Assembly (NCBI GenBank): GCA_920105625.2
Contig: OV050032.1
Location: 202,886,258-202,950,257 of the forward strand
Source of the DNA: Clusia tigrina
Taxonomy: Eukaryota; Arthropoda; Insecta; Diptera; Clusiidae
Reading direction: 5' to 3'
Length of the DNA: 64,000 bases
Both the position numbers and the translations under genes were made by a program. This document shows, in pieces, positions 10,508 through 21,799 of the stretch. How positions within the stretch are numbered: position 1 is the stretch's first letter; the number at the start of each line of letters is the position of its first letter. Below the pieces are notes generated by a model. It saw only the letters and a list, made by a program, of their open reading frames with translations. It was not told the origin of the DNA and made no database searches.

Positions 10508-13500
10508 GTAAATTGAAATTGCTGCTTCTCTCCGATGTTTTTTAATTGATTTCTTTCGTTGTTATTTCAGTACGGTCTATACTCGGCCTTCATGGGCGGC
10601 ATTGTGTACGCCTTCCTGGGCAGCTGTCGACAGGTGACCATCGGGCCCACAGCTCTATTAGCTTTAATGACCAGCAGATACACCGGTTTCGGTCTCAACT
10701 CAGGTCCTTCCTATGCAATTTTGTTGTGTCTAATATCCGGCGTTGTTGAGCTGATCATGGCGTTGCTGAGATTGGGTGCGTCCTGTGGGGATTCTCTTGA
10801 TTTTTTGTGTTTTAGCTATTCAAATGTAAAGGGGAGGGGTAGATTCCACTTAGAAGCGCGTCATAGATGAGACTTTATTAACATGAACCTTTCGTTTTCT
10901 ATCCTAACAGGTGCTTTAGTGGACTTGATCTCTTTGCCGGTTACTGTGGGTTTCACATCAGCGACTGCGGTTATCATTGGCACCTCGCAATTGAAGGTAA
11001 TTTCCAATTCACAAACTTGAAAGCATTTAAAGGAAATTTTCATTAATATTATTAACTATCACGACCTGGTAGAAGAAGGCGTGTGACCAGCGGCACTCCA
11101 CAATATCAATGTGGGATCTTCCATTGTGCGGATGACGCATTCATACACATTAGTTCAGGCGTATTGACAAAATCTCATGAGTTGAAGTACGAATTATTGC
11201 CGCACCCACTGTTATTATTATAATCGAATTAGGTATTCTCAGCGGCCAGAGCTGGAATTCACCCATCCCAGGAATTGTTATACCGTAGGGGGTTATGCTC
11301 GTGCATTATTATGAGGACCATAATTACTTATGTTTGCCAGGGCGTGGGGAATGGGGACTAAGAACTTAGGTTCTCGGCTTGCAGAGAAAGAGATTTTGTA
11401 AGAAAAAATTCGACTTCATGCCCGGGACAGGATTTGAGCCTGGGAGACCAGCAGGCTTACAACTAGATCAGAGAGGCGCGGCCGCATTGAGTGCGTTTCT
11501 AAACAGTGGTCCCATTGGTGTCCAAATCTGACTGGCTTACCTGTCTCTGTGGACAAAGATTTGGTGAGGATGTAAATGGGATGTTCGAGGAAAAGAACTG
11601 TTGCGTTCCTTACAACATCGTTGAGCTAAGTGTGTCTATCTGGGATCGAAAGGGGCTCTATTGATACATAAAACAACAAATCCCCATCATATCTGGCTCT
11701 ACTTCTCAGCTCCAACTTACCCTCTTAGGTTAAACTGGCAGCCTTCTTGGAGAAAACTCACTTAAGCAATTAAAAGCTCATTGTGAAAACTACCCTCTTA
11801 CGTAGAGAAGAATTGTGATGAACCACAGGAGCAGGATTCGATAAAAAATCGGATGTGGTCTTATAAAATTTAAATGAATCGGAAGTCGGCAAACCTCCTT
11901 CCTTTATTTTTCTTTTCATTATCAATATTCTTGAACTTCAGTCATAACTTACAACAACAACTGCTTAGCACGCGTTGTGAATTCATCATTTTAGTGCGGC
12001 ATACTTTTAGGGGCAAATCCAATATAATTTGATTATGCAAAGTTGACGGCCACGTCTGAGGGTATCGCGGGGCTATTACTAATGATTGAGTATAATTTTG
12101 TTTGTGTAATTAAGGATATTCAAGGTGTACCCCGGTCACTCCCCCATTTTAAACTTATTATTAGGACTCAATTGATAGCAATAACAAATTTGTTCTTTCT
12201 TTTAATTAAGGGACTGTTGGGCCTGCGTGGTGGTGCCGGCTCCGGGTTTATCAACACAATGGAATCAGTATTCACAGATCTGAAGAATGTGCGCATTGGC
12301 GACTTCTCCCTGGGACTGACGGCGATCATTGTACTGCTCCTCCTGCGGGTAAGATTGATTTGTTCTTTCATTGACGCCGCTTTTTGTGCAATTGTGGGAC
12401 GTTCTCTTTAGAAACTGAAAGACATTAAATTGAGCAACTACAACATCGCTGGACGGAGTCAGCAGTTTGTGAGCAGCGCAATTTGGGTCATCTCCACCGG
12501 ACGCAATGCGTTGATTGTGCTCGTGGCCAGTGTGATTGCATTCTATTCATGTGAGAATATGGATAATTGCCCTTTCATTTTAACTGGCCGAGTGAAGAGC
12601 GGTTTGCCAGATTTTGCTCTGCCCAAATTTGAGACCATCGTGACGGGTCCCAACGGCACCGAAGTCCAACAAAATTTCCAACTTATGGTAAATATTTTTT
12701 ATTAATTTTTTTTTGATTTATTTTATATTTTTTATATCTTAATTTTTTTTATTTATCATTTTTTATTTATTATTTTTTTCTTAATTTTTTTTATATATTC
12801 TTATCTTATATTTTTTATGTGTTGTTTTGTTTATTTATTATTTATTTTATCCGGAAAAAAATATCTTAATTTTATAAAAAATTATATAATTTTATAATAA
12901 ATATATTTTTTATAATATTTTTTTTTTATTTATTATTTTATATTTTTTGCCTTATTTTTTTTATTATTTAATATTTTTTCCTAATGTTTTTTAATTGTTA
13001 TTTTATTTTCTCTTAGTCTTACGTTTTGTATTTTGTCCTTTATTTTATATTTTTTATTCTTAATTTTTTTAAATTTATTTTTTTTGTATTTTTTTGAAAA
13101 AAAAATTTTGTATATATTATATTTTTTCTCAAAATTTTTTTATCTGTTATTTTTTATATTTTAATATCTTAATTTTTTATTATTTTATATTTTATATTTT
13201 TTATATTTAATTTTTTTATATTTGTATTTTAATATTTCTTTTCTAATTTTTTTAGTTAGTTTTAAAATTTTTTTATTTACTATTTCTTGTAGCTTATTTT
13301 ATATTTTATTTATTATTTTATATTTGTCTTATTTTATTTTTTAAATCTATTTTTATATTTGTTTGTCCTAATATTTATTGTTTATTGTTTTTTTAATTTG
13401 ATACCAAAATTTTTTTTATATTTATTTTTGTATGTCTTAATTTCTTTTTTGTTTTTTTATTTATCACTTTAATTTTTTTCATTTATTTTTTATATATTTT

Positions 13501-16500
13501 TTGTCCTAAAATGTTGTTTATTATTTTTTATATCTTATTTTTTAAACTTATTGTTTAATATTTTTTCTTAATTTTTTTGAATTGGTTTTTTATATTTTTT
13601 ATATCTTAATTTTTTAATTTGTTTACTTTTTTAATATTTTTTATATCCGGAAAATAATATTTTAATTTTTTTTTTATTTATAATTGTATATTTTTTATAG
13701 TTTTTTTTTGAAATTTATGATTGTATATTTTTTATAAATTTTTTTTTTATTTATTATTCTATATTTTTATGTCTTAAGTTTTTTTATTTATTATTTTTTA
13801 ACATTTTGATTTTTGTATTTTTTATGTATTGATTTTTTTATTTTTTATATATTGATTTTTTTATTTTATGTATTGATTTTTTATTATTTTATATATTTAA
13901 TCTTAATATTTTCTTTATTTATTATTTAATATTTATTTTCTAATTTTTTTATTTATTATTTTATATTTCTTTTCTAATTATTTTATATTTTTTTAAAATT
14001 TATTTTGTCATAATTTCTTTTCTTATTATTTTATGTTTTTTAAGTATTATTTTCATTTATTTTTATATTTTTTCTCGTAATATTTTGTTGTTTATTGTTT
14101 TTTATTTTTTATATATTAATTTTTTTTAATTAAATTTTTTTTTCTTAGTTTTTTTAAATATATTTACAAATATTTTTTCTAATTGTTATTTTATATTTTT
14201 TATATCTTAGTTTTGTTTATTTTTTCCTTTTATATTTTTTAAATCTCTCGAAAAAATTTTTTATTTTTTATATTTTTTGTCGTAATTTTTTTAGTTATTA
14301 TTTTTTATATCTTGATTTTTTTATTATTTATATTTTTTATATCTTAAATTTTTTAAATTTATTATTTTATATTTAAAAATATTTTTTATATAAAAAATTT
14401 TTTGTATATATTATTTTATATTTTTTGTGTTAATTTTTTTAAGTTTTTATGTTTTAATTTCTTTTGTATTTATTATTTTATGATTTTTATTATTTCTTAT
14501 GTCTTCTTTTTTATTTTCATTTATTTTTATATTTTCTCTCCTAATACTTTATTTATTGTTTTTAAATTTTTATATCCTAATTTTTTTATTTATTTTATAT
14601 TTAAAAAAAATGTAATTTTATTTTATATTTTTTGTCTTAATTTTTTTTATTTATTATTTTTTATTTTTATATTTTAATTTTTTTATTATTTTATATTTTT
14701 TATATTAAAATTTTTTTATATTTATTATTTAATGATTCTTTTCCAATTTCTTTTTTAATTATTTTATATTTTTTATTTTTTATTTTGTATTTAGCTCTTT
14801 AATTATTTAGTTAATTAGTTAATTAGTTAGTTAGTTAATAGGGACATCACTTAGGCCTTCGGGACATTGTGCCACCACGAAGAGTTCTGTCCCTTTTCAA
14901 CTTCCCGCCTTAGCGAACCATTCACTGGCTCTGGTAAATAGAAGTATACTTCGTATTTAAGTCTCCTCCAGCTCCGAAAGGTGATTCCGAAAGTTTCTTT
15001 CCCACCGCTGGGCATTGCATACAAAAGATGGCCGGTCCACACTTTCTTCTTCCTCTTCACTAATCCGATAAACGGTTTGTTTAGTAGTATTAGTTCCATT
15101 GTCCTGGCTGAGGCTACTTTAGGCCAGATTTTGCTTGCAGGTTCTCGTATCCATCTAGCATTTACCTTCTGTGGGTATTCTGTTTAGACTGTGGGTCAGA
15201 GTGGCTGTCCAGCTCGGATGAAGGGCCAACATGCCTGGTGTCGGGGGTAGATTGTGGCGCTTTTAGGACGTCTTTTGGTTTTTTGGCTTCAAATTGGTCC
15301 TTGCAATAGACCTTTAGGTTGATCGAGATAAATGCATAGCTTATAATTCCCCCTCGGGTTGCCAACGGAGCGAGAGATTCCTCGTTCACCACTATGATGG
15401 CACTCCGCGATTTACCTTTGGCTTCACTAATCTTCCGGTTGCGAGCTGAATCAAGTCTAGCCCTGGCTGGTAGGTCCGAGCCAGTCAGCATGGCCAGGTC
15501 GATTCATGGAGCGATTTTTTTGTATTTATTTATTAATTTTTTATTTATTTTTGTATTTATTTATTTTTTATTTACTTATTTTCTATTTATTTATTTTCGT
15601 GTTTATATTTTTCTGTCTATCTATTTTTTTTATATTTTTGTATTTATATTCCTTTTTTTATTTTTTAGGTTTGAATTTTATTTTTGTTTTATATTTTTTT
15701 TGTCTTAATTTTTATCTTTATTCTGTTGTATTTATTTTTTATATTGGTGTTTAATTTCTTTTTTTTTTGTTTCTATTTTTATTTATTTATTTGTTATTTT
15801 CTTATTTAATTTTGTTCTTTGTTTGTTTAATTTTGCTCTTTGTTTGTTTAATTTGGTTTTCATCTTTATTGATTTATTGATTTATTTATTTTTGTATTTT
15901 TTTTTTTGAATTTTTATTTGTTTTGTGGAACTTTTTTTCTGCTTATTTTTTTTCTTTGTACATTTATAATTTTGTCATTTAAAAAATATTTTTTATTTAT
16001 TTATTTTATGTTAGTTTTTAATTTTTTTATTATTGATTAACTCTTTTTTATTGATACATTTATTTGTATAGATATATTCATTTTTATTATTATTTTATCT
16101 AAATATTTATTTTTTATTGTTTTTTTTATTGCAATTATCAATTTTATTATATAATTTTTTAATTATTTTTTCATTTATTTACTTTTTATTATCTTTTTTA
16201 TTGATTTATTTTTTATTAATTTTGAATGTATGTAATTTTTGTTTTTTTATATATTCATTATTTATGTTTGTACTTATTTTATTTATTAATGAATTTTTAT
16301 TTATATTTTTATCAATTTTTGAAAACTATTTTTGTTTATTTTTTAAAATCTATTTTTAATTTATTATTTCTGTATTATATCTATTTTTTATTTATCAATT
16401 TTTTTTGTATTGGTTTATTTATTTATTTATATTTTTTTATTGATTTTTATTTTATTTTATTTATTGTAAATTATTTTTTATTTTTATTTTTTTATATATT

Positions 16501-19500
16501 TATTTCTTAATTTTTTTTTTATCTTTCTTTTTATTTCTTTATTAATTTTTTAAATCTATCTTTTATTTTTTATATGATTTATTCATTATTGTATTTATTT
16601 TTTTTATATATTTTTGTTGATAATTATTTTTATGTTTATTTTTTTATATTATTTTTAATTTATTATTTCTGTATTATATCTATTTTTTATTTATCAATTT
16701 TTTTGTATTGGTTTATTTATTTACTTATATTTTTTATTGATTTTTATTTTATTTTATTTATTGTAAATTATTTTTTATTTTTTTATATATTTATTTCTTA
16801 ATTTTTTTTTATCTTTCTTTTTATTTCTTTATTAATTTTTTAAATCTATCTTTTATTTTTTATATGATTTATTCATTATTGTATTTATTTTTTTATATAT
16901 TTTTGTTGATAATAATTTTTATGTTTATTTTTTTATATTATTTTTTTTATTCTTATCCTTTTTTCATCAAGAAATTTATATATTTTTATTTTTATCCTTT
17001 TTTCATTTATGAATAAATTTTTATTTATATTTTTATAAATTTTCGTTTGTTAATTTTTGTATATCTTTTTTTATTGATTACTTTTGTATTTATATATTTT
17101 TTTCATTGATATTAATTCGTTTTGTATATTAATTTATTAATTCTTTTATATTTTCCTTTTTCCATTTATTAATACATTTTCATGTATATTTTTCTTTTTA
17201 ATTTTTTTTAAACTACTTTTTTTGTTTATTTTTTTATTTATTTTTTTATTTTCTCCTTTTGTATTTTTCTTTTTTTTATTTTTTGTATTTGTTTGTTTAT
17301 TTTCTTATATTCTCTTTTTTTTATTGATTTATTTAATTGTGTTTATAATTTTTTTTATTTATTTATTCATTTATTTTTTTTTCTTTATATATTCATTTAT
17401 TAATTTTTTTATTCAGACATTTGGTTCTTTATTTTTTGTGTTTTTTATTGATTTATTTATTTTTTAATAATTTTTTTTATTTATTAATGTAATTTTTTTC
17501 TGTTTATTTTTTTTTATTTACTTTTGTAACTTATTTTTTTTTTTAAAATTATTTATTGATTATCTTTATTATTAAAATATATTAATATTTGAAATTTTTA
17601 CTTTATTTTTTATATGTTTATTATTTTATTATTTTTATTAATTTGTTTAAATTTTGTATTTTTTTATGTATTTTTGTTTCTATTTTTTTTATTGATTTAT
17701 TTATTTGGGTTTTTTTTTGTTTATTTATGTTTTTATTTTTTGATTAAATATTTATTTATTCCTTTTTTTAAATTTTATTTTATTTTTTATTTATTATTTT
17801 TTGTGTTAATTTTTCTTTTATTTGTTTTTATGTTTATTTTACTATTTTTTTTTTTTTATAAACTTATTTATATTTTATATACATATTTATTATATTTATA
17901 TATTTGTTTTATTTATTTATTTATTTTCATTTTGATTTATTAATTTGTTTATTTTTGTTTTATTGATTTATATATTTTTTTATTTATTTTTGTATTTTTT
18001 TATTTTTATTAATTAAGTTGTTTCGTTCTGAAACTCGATCTTGGTATTGGTTTCCTTTTCTTTTGAGGAAAGGTGGCAGAAATGCTTCAAGTGGTGGGTC
18101 CAAGGTGTTCTAATTGGTTCATTGCGATTCCACTTGAGCATCAATGCATGCGCCTCTTTAGCAGCTTTTCCTGCCAGTTAATTTCCCGTTAATTGAATGT
18201 GCCCAGGAATCCTGATGATTTGCATGTTTTGCACCAAGGGGGACGTGATAATCATTATGGGAAATTTAGTGCAAATTTCCTTGAGGGGATATTCAGTAAT
18301 TCCCCCTGCACAAGCTCAATTAATCCATTCCCGAATGGAGGAGAAAGACTTGCTAATTAAGCAAAACAGAGACACCTTTGTGGGAGTGATGCCGCGTTGG
18401 ACGGGGCACTCACCTGTGGGGACTATGGTTCCTTAGATTTTTGAGTTTGAGAGAACGGGGCATGCTAGGAGGGGGCTTTTTATTCCATTTGTTGTTTTTT
18501 CTTTGACTCCTTTTGTTCTTGATTTTGTTTTCTTTTGTTTTTCAGGTGCAAGAGCTCGGTCCGACGATGATTATCTTGCCTGTGATTGCTGTGCTGGGCA
18601 ATGTGGCCATTTCGAAGGCGTTTGGCGGCGTTGGCTTGAGTCCCACGCGCGAACTGGTCGCTCTGTCCTTGAGCAACATATTCGGGTCGTTGTTCTCCTC
18701 GATACCGGTGACGGGCTCATTCTCGCGCAGTGCGGTTAATCATGCCAGTGGTGTCCGGACCCCGATTGGTGGCTTCTATACCAGCATGCTGGTCCTCTTG
18801 GCTCTGGGCCTGCTGGCCCCCTACTTTCAGTACATTCCAAAGGCTGCTTTGAGTGCTGTGATTATATCGGCGGTCATCTTCATGATTGAATTTGAGGTTC
18901 AGTTTTGAATATTGTTATTTGATGAATTTTACATTTAATTTGGTTGTCTTCGTGTCCGCCCTTTCAGGTTATCAAACCTTTGTGGCGCTGCAGTCGGCGT
19001 GAGCTGCTTCCCGGAGCTATTACGTTTGTCCTGAGCCTGGTGGTGGGCGTGGAGTACGGTTTGTTATTGGGTGTCGGAGCTGATGTCACCTTCTTGATAT
19101 ATCGCGCGGCCAGGCCAGTGTTGAGCGTATCGAAACTGAAAGTAAATATTTGGAAGCGGATTTTTCTGTTGTACAGGGTGGTGCTGGGCGTGAGAAGGCG
19201 TGTAATTTTATTCATTTTTTCTTTCTGACTTCCATATCAGAGCAAAGTTTCTGTTATGTGTCGAAATAATCTGAAGCTGACCACACTGAGTGGGGTTCTA
19301 GAAGGGCCTCCTTTGCTGCTAATCGCGCCATCCTGTATATACGCGCAAACTGTATAAATTGTTTATTCTTATAATCCTGTGTCTCCTTCTGTAGACCGCC
19401 AACGGGGTGGAATACATACTCATGCGCCCCAAGCACAGTTCGCTCTATTTTCCTGCCATTGAATGGGTGCGCACCGGCATCTCCAAAGCGGTGGCCACAC

Positions 19501-21673
19501 ATGGTATAGCGCCAGTCGTTCTAGACTGTTCCCATGTGCATGGTAATTATTTGAAATGTTTTTTCATGTTTTTATTTTAATAATATTTATGTTGCCTATT
19601 TCTTTGTTGAAGATTTCGATTTTACCGCTGCTCGTGGCATGGGCGCCTTGAACAAGGAATTGGCCAGCATGCAGGTGCCACTCTTTCTCATGAAAGCCTC
19701 CAAAGATATATGCGTGATACTGAAAGAGTCCACGAATATTGACTTTCCGGCCATCGATAGCCCCGACGATCTGGAGTCCATCTTAGAGCAAAGTGAGTGC
19801 CTTGTGTAAGTTTGATTCAGTCATGGCCATGTTTTTTATATTAATGCACTTTCATGGTCATTTAGATTTAGTAGGACAGTGTAGAAGGTCCTGTGCACCT
19901 AGCTTGAGTCCATTTGGGATACTGTTCAATGCTAAGTTGCAGACTGCTTTTCAAACATCTCAGAATTATGTGTTAAGAGCAGGCGTTTAGATCAGGCCTA
20001 GAATCAAGGGCACTCGTATTAGAATAACTCGTCGCGTAGACTTGCTGAGTGGGAGTCGAGTAAGGATTTGTCTGGGGTATGTTAACATTAAAGTCGCCGA
20101 TGAATATACCAGGTTCCTGCTTTGGAACAGAGTACTTCTTCGTTGTGACCTGCGATTCATACGATGCCCTCTTTTTAACCGGAATATACTTACTGGCTCC
20201 TTATCTCTCTACCTCCGTTCTCTTGTTCTACCCTACGCACTTCTTTGGAATATTGCGCCATGGTGACATGAAATCATCAAAAGAACATATGATTTTCCTC
20301 TCGAGGGTGAAGTGCTACAAGATATGGAATCATCTATTCTAGAATCTGGAATCATCTATTCTTGAATCTGGAATCATCTATTCTAGAATCTGGAATCATC
20401 TATTCTAGAATCTGGACTACAATCTTGTCTCGGTAACAAATGTGAAGAAGAAAATATATTCTATGATTTTCACCTCACTTCTTGAGCTGATCAGGGTCCT
20501 ACTACCTTGGTGGATATGAGTTTTCCCCCTTGTAGTTTAAGAGTGATCAAAATGTAGCACACTGGCAGGAGTTATTGTCTATTCGTATCTGCACCAAGGG
20601 CTTCTATGAAGTTGTCACTGAATCCCTAACGCCATCGTACTCGAATTTCTTGGCCAACTCGTAGATAAGTTGTGCAGGAGTCTCGAATTCCTGGGCCACC
20701 TCATAGATAAGCTGTGCAGGAGTATCAAACATCGTCATAGATGATTATCTTATCGCGGTGTTATATTAGGCAATTGAATGTGATGGCACTGATTATCCTC
20801 ATCTCTTTGTGGGGTCGTTTCCTGGAATTGTCGTAAAGAGAATGAGGAAGACATGATTGTCCATCTACACTGCCACTGTCTGACCCTCTTCAAGCGCAGG
20901 TGGAAAATCCTAGGGTGCTCCCTCTGCAGTGACCAATGATCTGGACGGTCTCAAATCAATCAATATAAAATACTTGTTGAAATTCATCCTGGTTTCAAAA
21001 TGGCTGGAGTAAGGTCCCACAGAGGCTGAGGAAGTACACATCCCCTAACTTGTTGGCATCACAATGGGCCTGCGCATGGCACAAGTGCATCTTCTGACCG
21101 AGAATTCGCGACCTTGACAGCCATTTAAATCTACCTACCTACCTGCCTATGGGCAGTTTAGTGTCAGATGGTGGAGGGCACACATGAACTGCTGGGATAA
21201 GCGATTTCTCTCCAACCTGTTTTTTGTAGGGTGATATAATGTGGATGAGTTTCGGGTCTCTCAGTTTGGCCTTTCCAACGAAAGAGCTGTTTTAGTAACT
21301 AGTTCCACATATGGGATGGGGGTTTGGGTGGTTATGGTGTTGTAAAGGACTCAACTATTTGTAGGATATTTTTTTAAATTTTTTGTCACATGCTTTCGAT
21401 TTGTTTGTGCTTTGTTTGTGATTTATTTTGTGATATTCTTGCGATTTGAACTGTGATTTGTTTGTGATCTGTTTGTACTATGATAGACAATCATTTCTTG
21501 ATGCCTCTGACGACACTAATCTTGCTTACATTCTTTCCTTTGCAGTTCCCAATTATGAGGTTTTCCTGCAAGTGACCGTACCCCTGATCGACTCTCAGCT
21601 CCCGACAGGGTCCGCGGCCAACGGCATCGGTGCAGACGTGTACACTGGCAAAGCCAGCGGCAAAACGAACTGA
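10343..21673 (+). CDS. SLC26 family anion (sulfate) transporter, SLC26A11-like; 10-exon gene
   Basis: Joining 10343-10507, 10571-10775, 10911-10996, 12211-12348, 12412-12687, 18546-18896, 18968-19141, 19395-19542, 19613-19792 and 21546-21673 gives 1851 bases: 616 codons plus stop, all introns GT-AG with matching phases. Residues about 15-440 form the transmembrane sulfate-transporter domain. Visible hallmarks are the QYGLYSAFMGG block, GPTALLALM, GFTSATAVIIG, PVTGSFSRSAVNHASG and IPKAALSAVII. Residues about 460-600 form a cytoplasmic STAS domain with VVLDCSHVHDFDFTAA. Family members move sulfate, chloride, bicarbonate or related anions across the plasma membrane. The short N terminus, length and VQELG/PVTGSF blocks resemble SLC26A11 more than prestin-type members. 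The exact substrate cannot be read from sequence. It converges on rols. Confidence 0.93.
10571..10775 (+). CDS. SLC26 exon 2
   Basis: Residues 56-123 plus one base. It begins YGLYSAFMGGIVYAFLG, the classic SLC26 sulfate-transporter signature, and runs through VTIGPTALLAL to a hydrophobic helix. It follows a 63-bp intron with acceptor TTATTTCAG. The donor TTGG|GTGCGT leaves phase 1. Confidence 0.92.
10911..10996 (+). CDS. SLC26 exon 3
   Basis: Residues 124-152, containing DLISLPVTVGFTSATAVIIG, a strongly conserved SLC26 membrane segment. The acceptor is ATCCTAACAG and the donor is TTGAAG|GTAATT, phase 0. Confidence 0.92.
10997..12210 (+). other. SLC26 intron 3
   Basis: A 1.2-kb intron. It holds a minus-strand tRNA-like Pol III motif (separate entry, 11420-11478) and otherwise ordinary unique-looking sequence. 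A misleading 122-residue open frame overlaps its 3' end and exon 4; only the exon 4 part is coding. Confidence 0.8.
11420..11478 (-). other. tRNA-like sequence (decayed tRNA or SINE head)
   Basis: On the - strand, GATCTAGTTGTAAGCC resembles a tRNA D-arm/A box. GGCTCAAATCC is one mismatch from the B box GGTTCAAATCC and is framed by CAGG/CCTG that could form a T stem. The acceptor stem does not pair convincingly, so this is not a functional tRNA gene. A tRNA-derived SINE fragment is the likeliest reading. Confidence 0.35.
12211..12348 (+). CDS. SLC26 exon 4
   Basis: Residues 153-198, starting GLLGLRGGAGSGF, which matches the 'K-x-LLGL' region after the conserved GFT segment in the family, and ending in the hydrophobic TAIIVLLLLR. 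The acceptor is TTTTAATTAAG and the donor CTGCGG|GTAAGA, phase 0. Confidence 0.9.
12412..12687 (+). CDS. SLC26 exon 5
   Basis: Residues 199-290. It contains the helix GRNALIVLVASVIAFYSC and the extracellular-type PFILTGRVKSGLPDFALPKF, equivalent to the 'PFxLTGxxxxGLP' loop of SLC26A11 proteins, with a potential N-glycosylation site NGT. The donor is CTTATG|GTAAAT, phase 0. Confidence 0.92.
12700..14835. repeat. T-rich low-complexity block 1 in SLC26 intron 5
   Basis: Continuous TTTTTTATTTATTATTTTATA-type sequence with almost no C or G on the transcribed-sense strand. It is simple but has no fixed period. It is bounded on the right by the transposon fragment. Confidence 0.9.
14840..15515 (-). 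mobile_element. decayed transposon-derived coding fragment (gag-like/DUF4780-like)
   Basis: A sharply bounded island of normal base composition inside T-rich DNA. The - strand shows two partly overlapping reading frames with coding character. One contains SAIIVVNEESLAPLATRGG followed by a YAF..INLKVYCKDQF stretch. The other contains MELILLNKPFIGLV. These resemble the ORF1/gag or DUF4780-type proteins of insect retroelements, with a frameshift between them. The family assignment is inference from pattern memory. Other possibilities are a host pseudogene or a different transposon ORF. Terminal repeats are not visible. Confidence 0.5.
15516..18010. repeat. T-rich low-complexity block 2 in SLC26 intron 5
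   Basis: TTTATTTATTTTT-type sequence with the same strand bias as block 1. It contains a tandem duplication of about 299 bp: the landmark CTGTATTATATCTATTTTTT recurs at about 16370 and 16669. The copies are followed by the same ATTTATCAA and GTATTGGTTTATTTATTTA stretches. Confidence 0.9.
18546..18896 (+). CDS. SLC26 exon 6
   Basis: Residues 291-407, the most conserved part: VQELGPTMIILPVIAVLGNV, AISKAFGG, then LVALSLSNIFGSLFSSIPV, TGSFSRSAVNHASGV and IPKAALSAVIISAVIFMIEF. The acceptor is GTTTTTCAG and the donor GAG|GTTCAG. GTTCAG is a weaker donor than usual, but the junction to exon 7 keeps the frame and the family alignment. Confidence 0.95.
18968..19141 (+). CDS. SLC26 exon 7 (last membrane segments)
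   Basis: Residues 408-465, VIKPLWRCSRRELLPGAITF then VLSLVVGVEYGLLLGVGADV, matching the 'LWR..R.DLLP...TF' segment before the STAS domain. The donor CTGAAA|GTAAAT is phase 0. An alternative acceptor at about 19241 opens only a short frame with a stop, so exon 8 at 19395 was used. Confidence 0.92.
19395..19542 (+). CDS. SLC26 exon 8 (STAS domain, first part)
   Basis: Residues 466-514 plus one base, TANGVEYILMRPKHSSLYFP through VVLDCSHVH. This is the first beta strands of the STAS domain. The acceptor is CTTCTGTAG and the donor CATG|GTAATT leaves phase 1. Confidence 0.92.
19613..19792 (+). CDS. SLC26 exon 9 (STAS domain, second part)
   Basis: Completes the STAS core: DFDFTAARGMGALNKELASM and VPLFLMKASKDICVILKES, ending DDLESILEQ. 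The aspartate pair after CSHVH corresponds to the conserved D-x-(S/T) loop region of STAS domains. The donor CAAA|GTGAGT leaves phase 1. Confidence 0.92.
19793..21545 (+). other. SLC26 intron 9
   Basis: A 1.75-kb intron of unique-looking sequence. It has a short 24-bp tandem repeat at 20326-20416 and a TTTGTGATTTG-type degenerate patch at about 21390-21480. No nested gene was recognised. Confidence 0.8.
20326..20416. repeat. 24-bp tandem repeat, about 4 copies
   Basis: The unit GGAATCATCTATTCTAGAAT plus CT is repeated about four times; one copy has TTGAAT in place of TAGAAT. It lies inside SLC26 intron 9. Confidence 0.9.
21546..21673 (+). CDS. SLC26 exon 10 (C terminus)
   Basis: The split codon A|TT begins PNYEVFLQVTVPLIDSQLP and the protein ends GKASGKTN at a TGA. 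The acceptor is CCTTTGCAG. This tail lies beyond the STAS core and is likely cytoplasmic. Confidence 0.85.
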
Positions 21674-21785
21674 GTCTGCTGGGCGCCGTTTTTCGTCGTA
21701 TCCCATTTTTAAACCAACTTAATTATAAACATCCAAAAATGCTGTTTTAAGTATTTTTAAAGTTTACGTTTTAAGTGTATTTTTA
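21674..21785 (+). other. presumed 3' UTR of the SLC26 gene
   Basis: The sequence after the stop is A/T-rich. No AATAAA occurs before the ATATCG array begins about 110 bp downstream. The first AATAAA on this strand after the array is at 22547-22552, so the true 3' end is uncertain. Confidence 0.4.
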
Positions 21786-21799
21786 ATATAGCACAATAA

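Larger units (their letters stand above)
12688..18545 (+). other. SLC26 intron 5, 5.9 kb
   Basis: Most of this large intron is T-rich low-complexity DNA (separate entries). A transposon fragment sits at about 14.84-15.51 kb, and only about 500 bp of ordinary sequence precedes the acceptor TTTTTCAG at 18545. The many hydrophobic reading frames rich in F, Y, L and I inside it are translations of poly-T/TTA sequence, not genes. Confidence 0.9.

Noticed and set aside
14402..17943. Many hydrophobic F/Y/L/I frames that look like membrane proteins or mitochondrial-type genes
   Set aside because: They are translations of T-rich low-complexity intron DNA; no motif of any mitochondrial or membrane protein is present.
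19241..19356. Alternative SLC26 exon after acceptor CATATCAG at about 19241
   Set aside because: It opens only about 38 codons then a stop, and skipping to 19395 gives a direct match to the STAS start.
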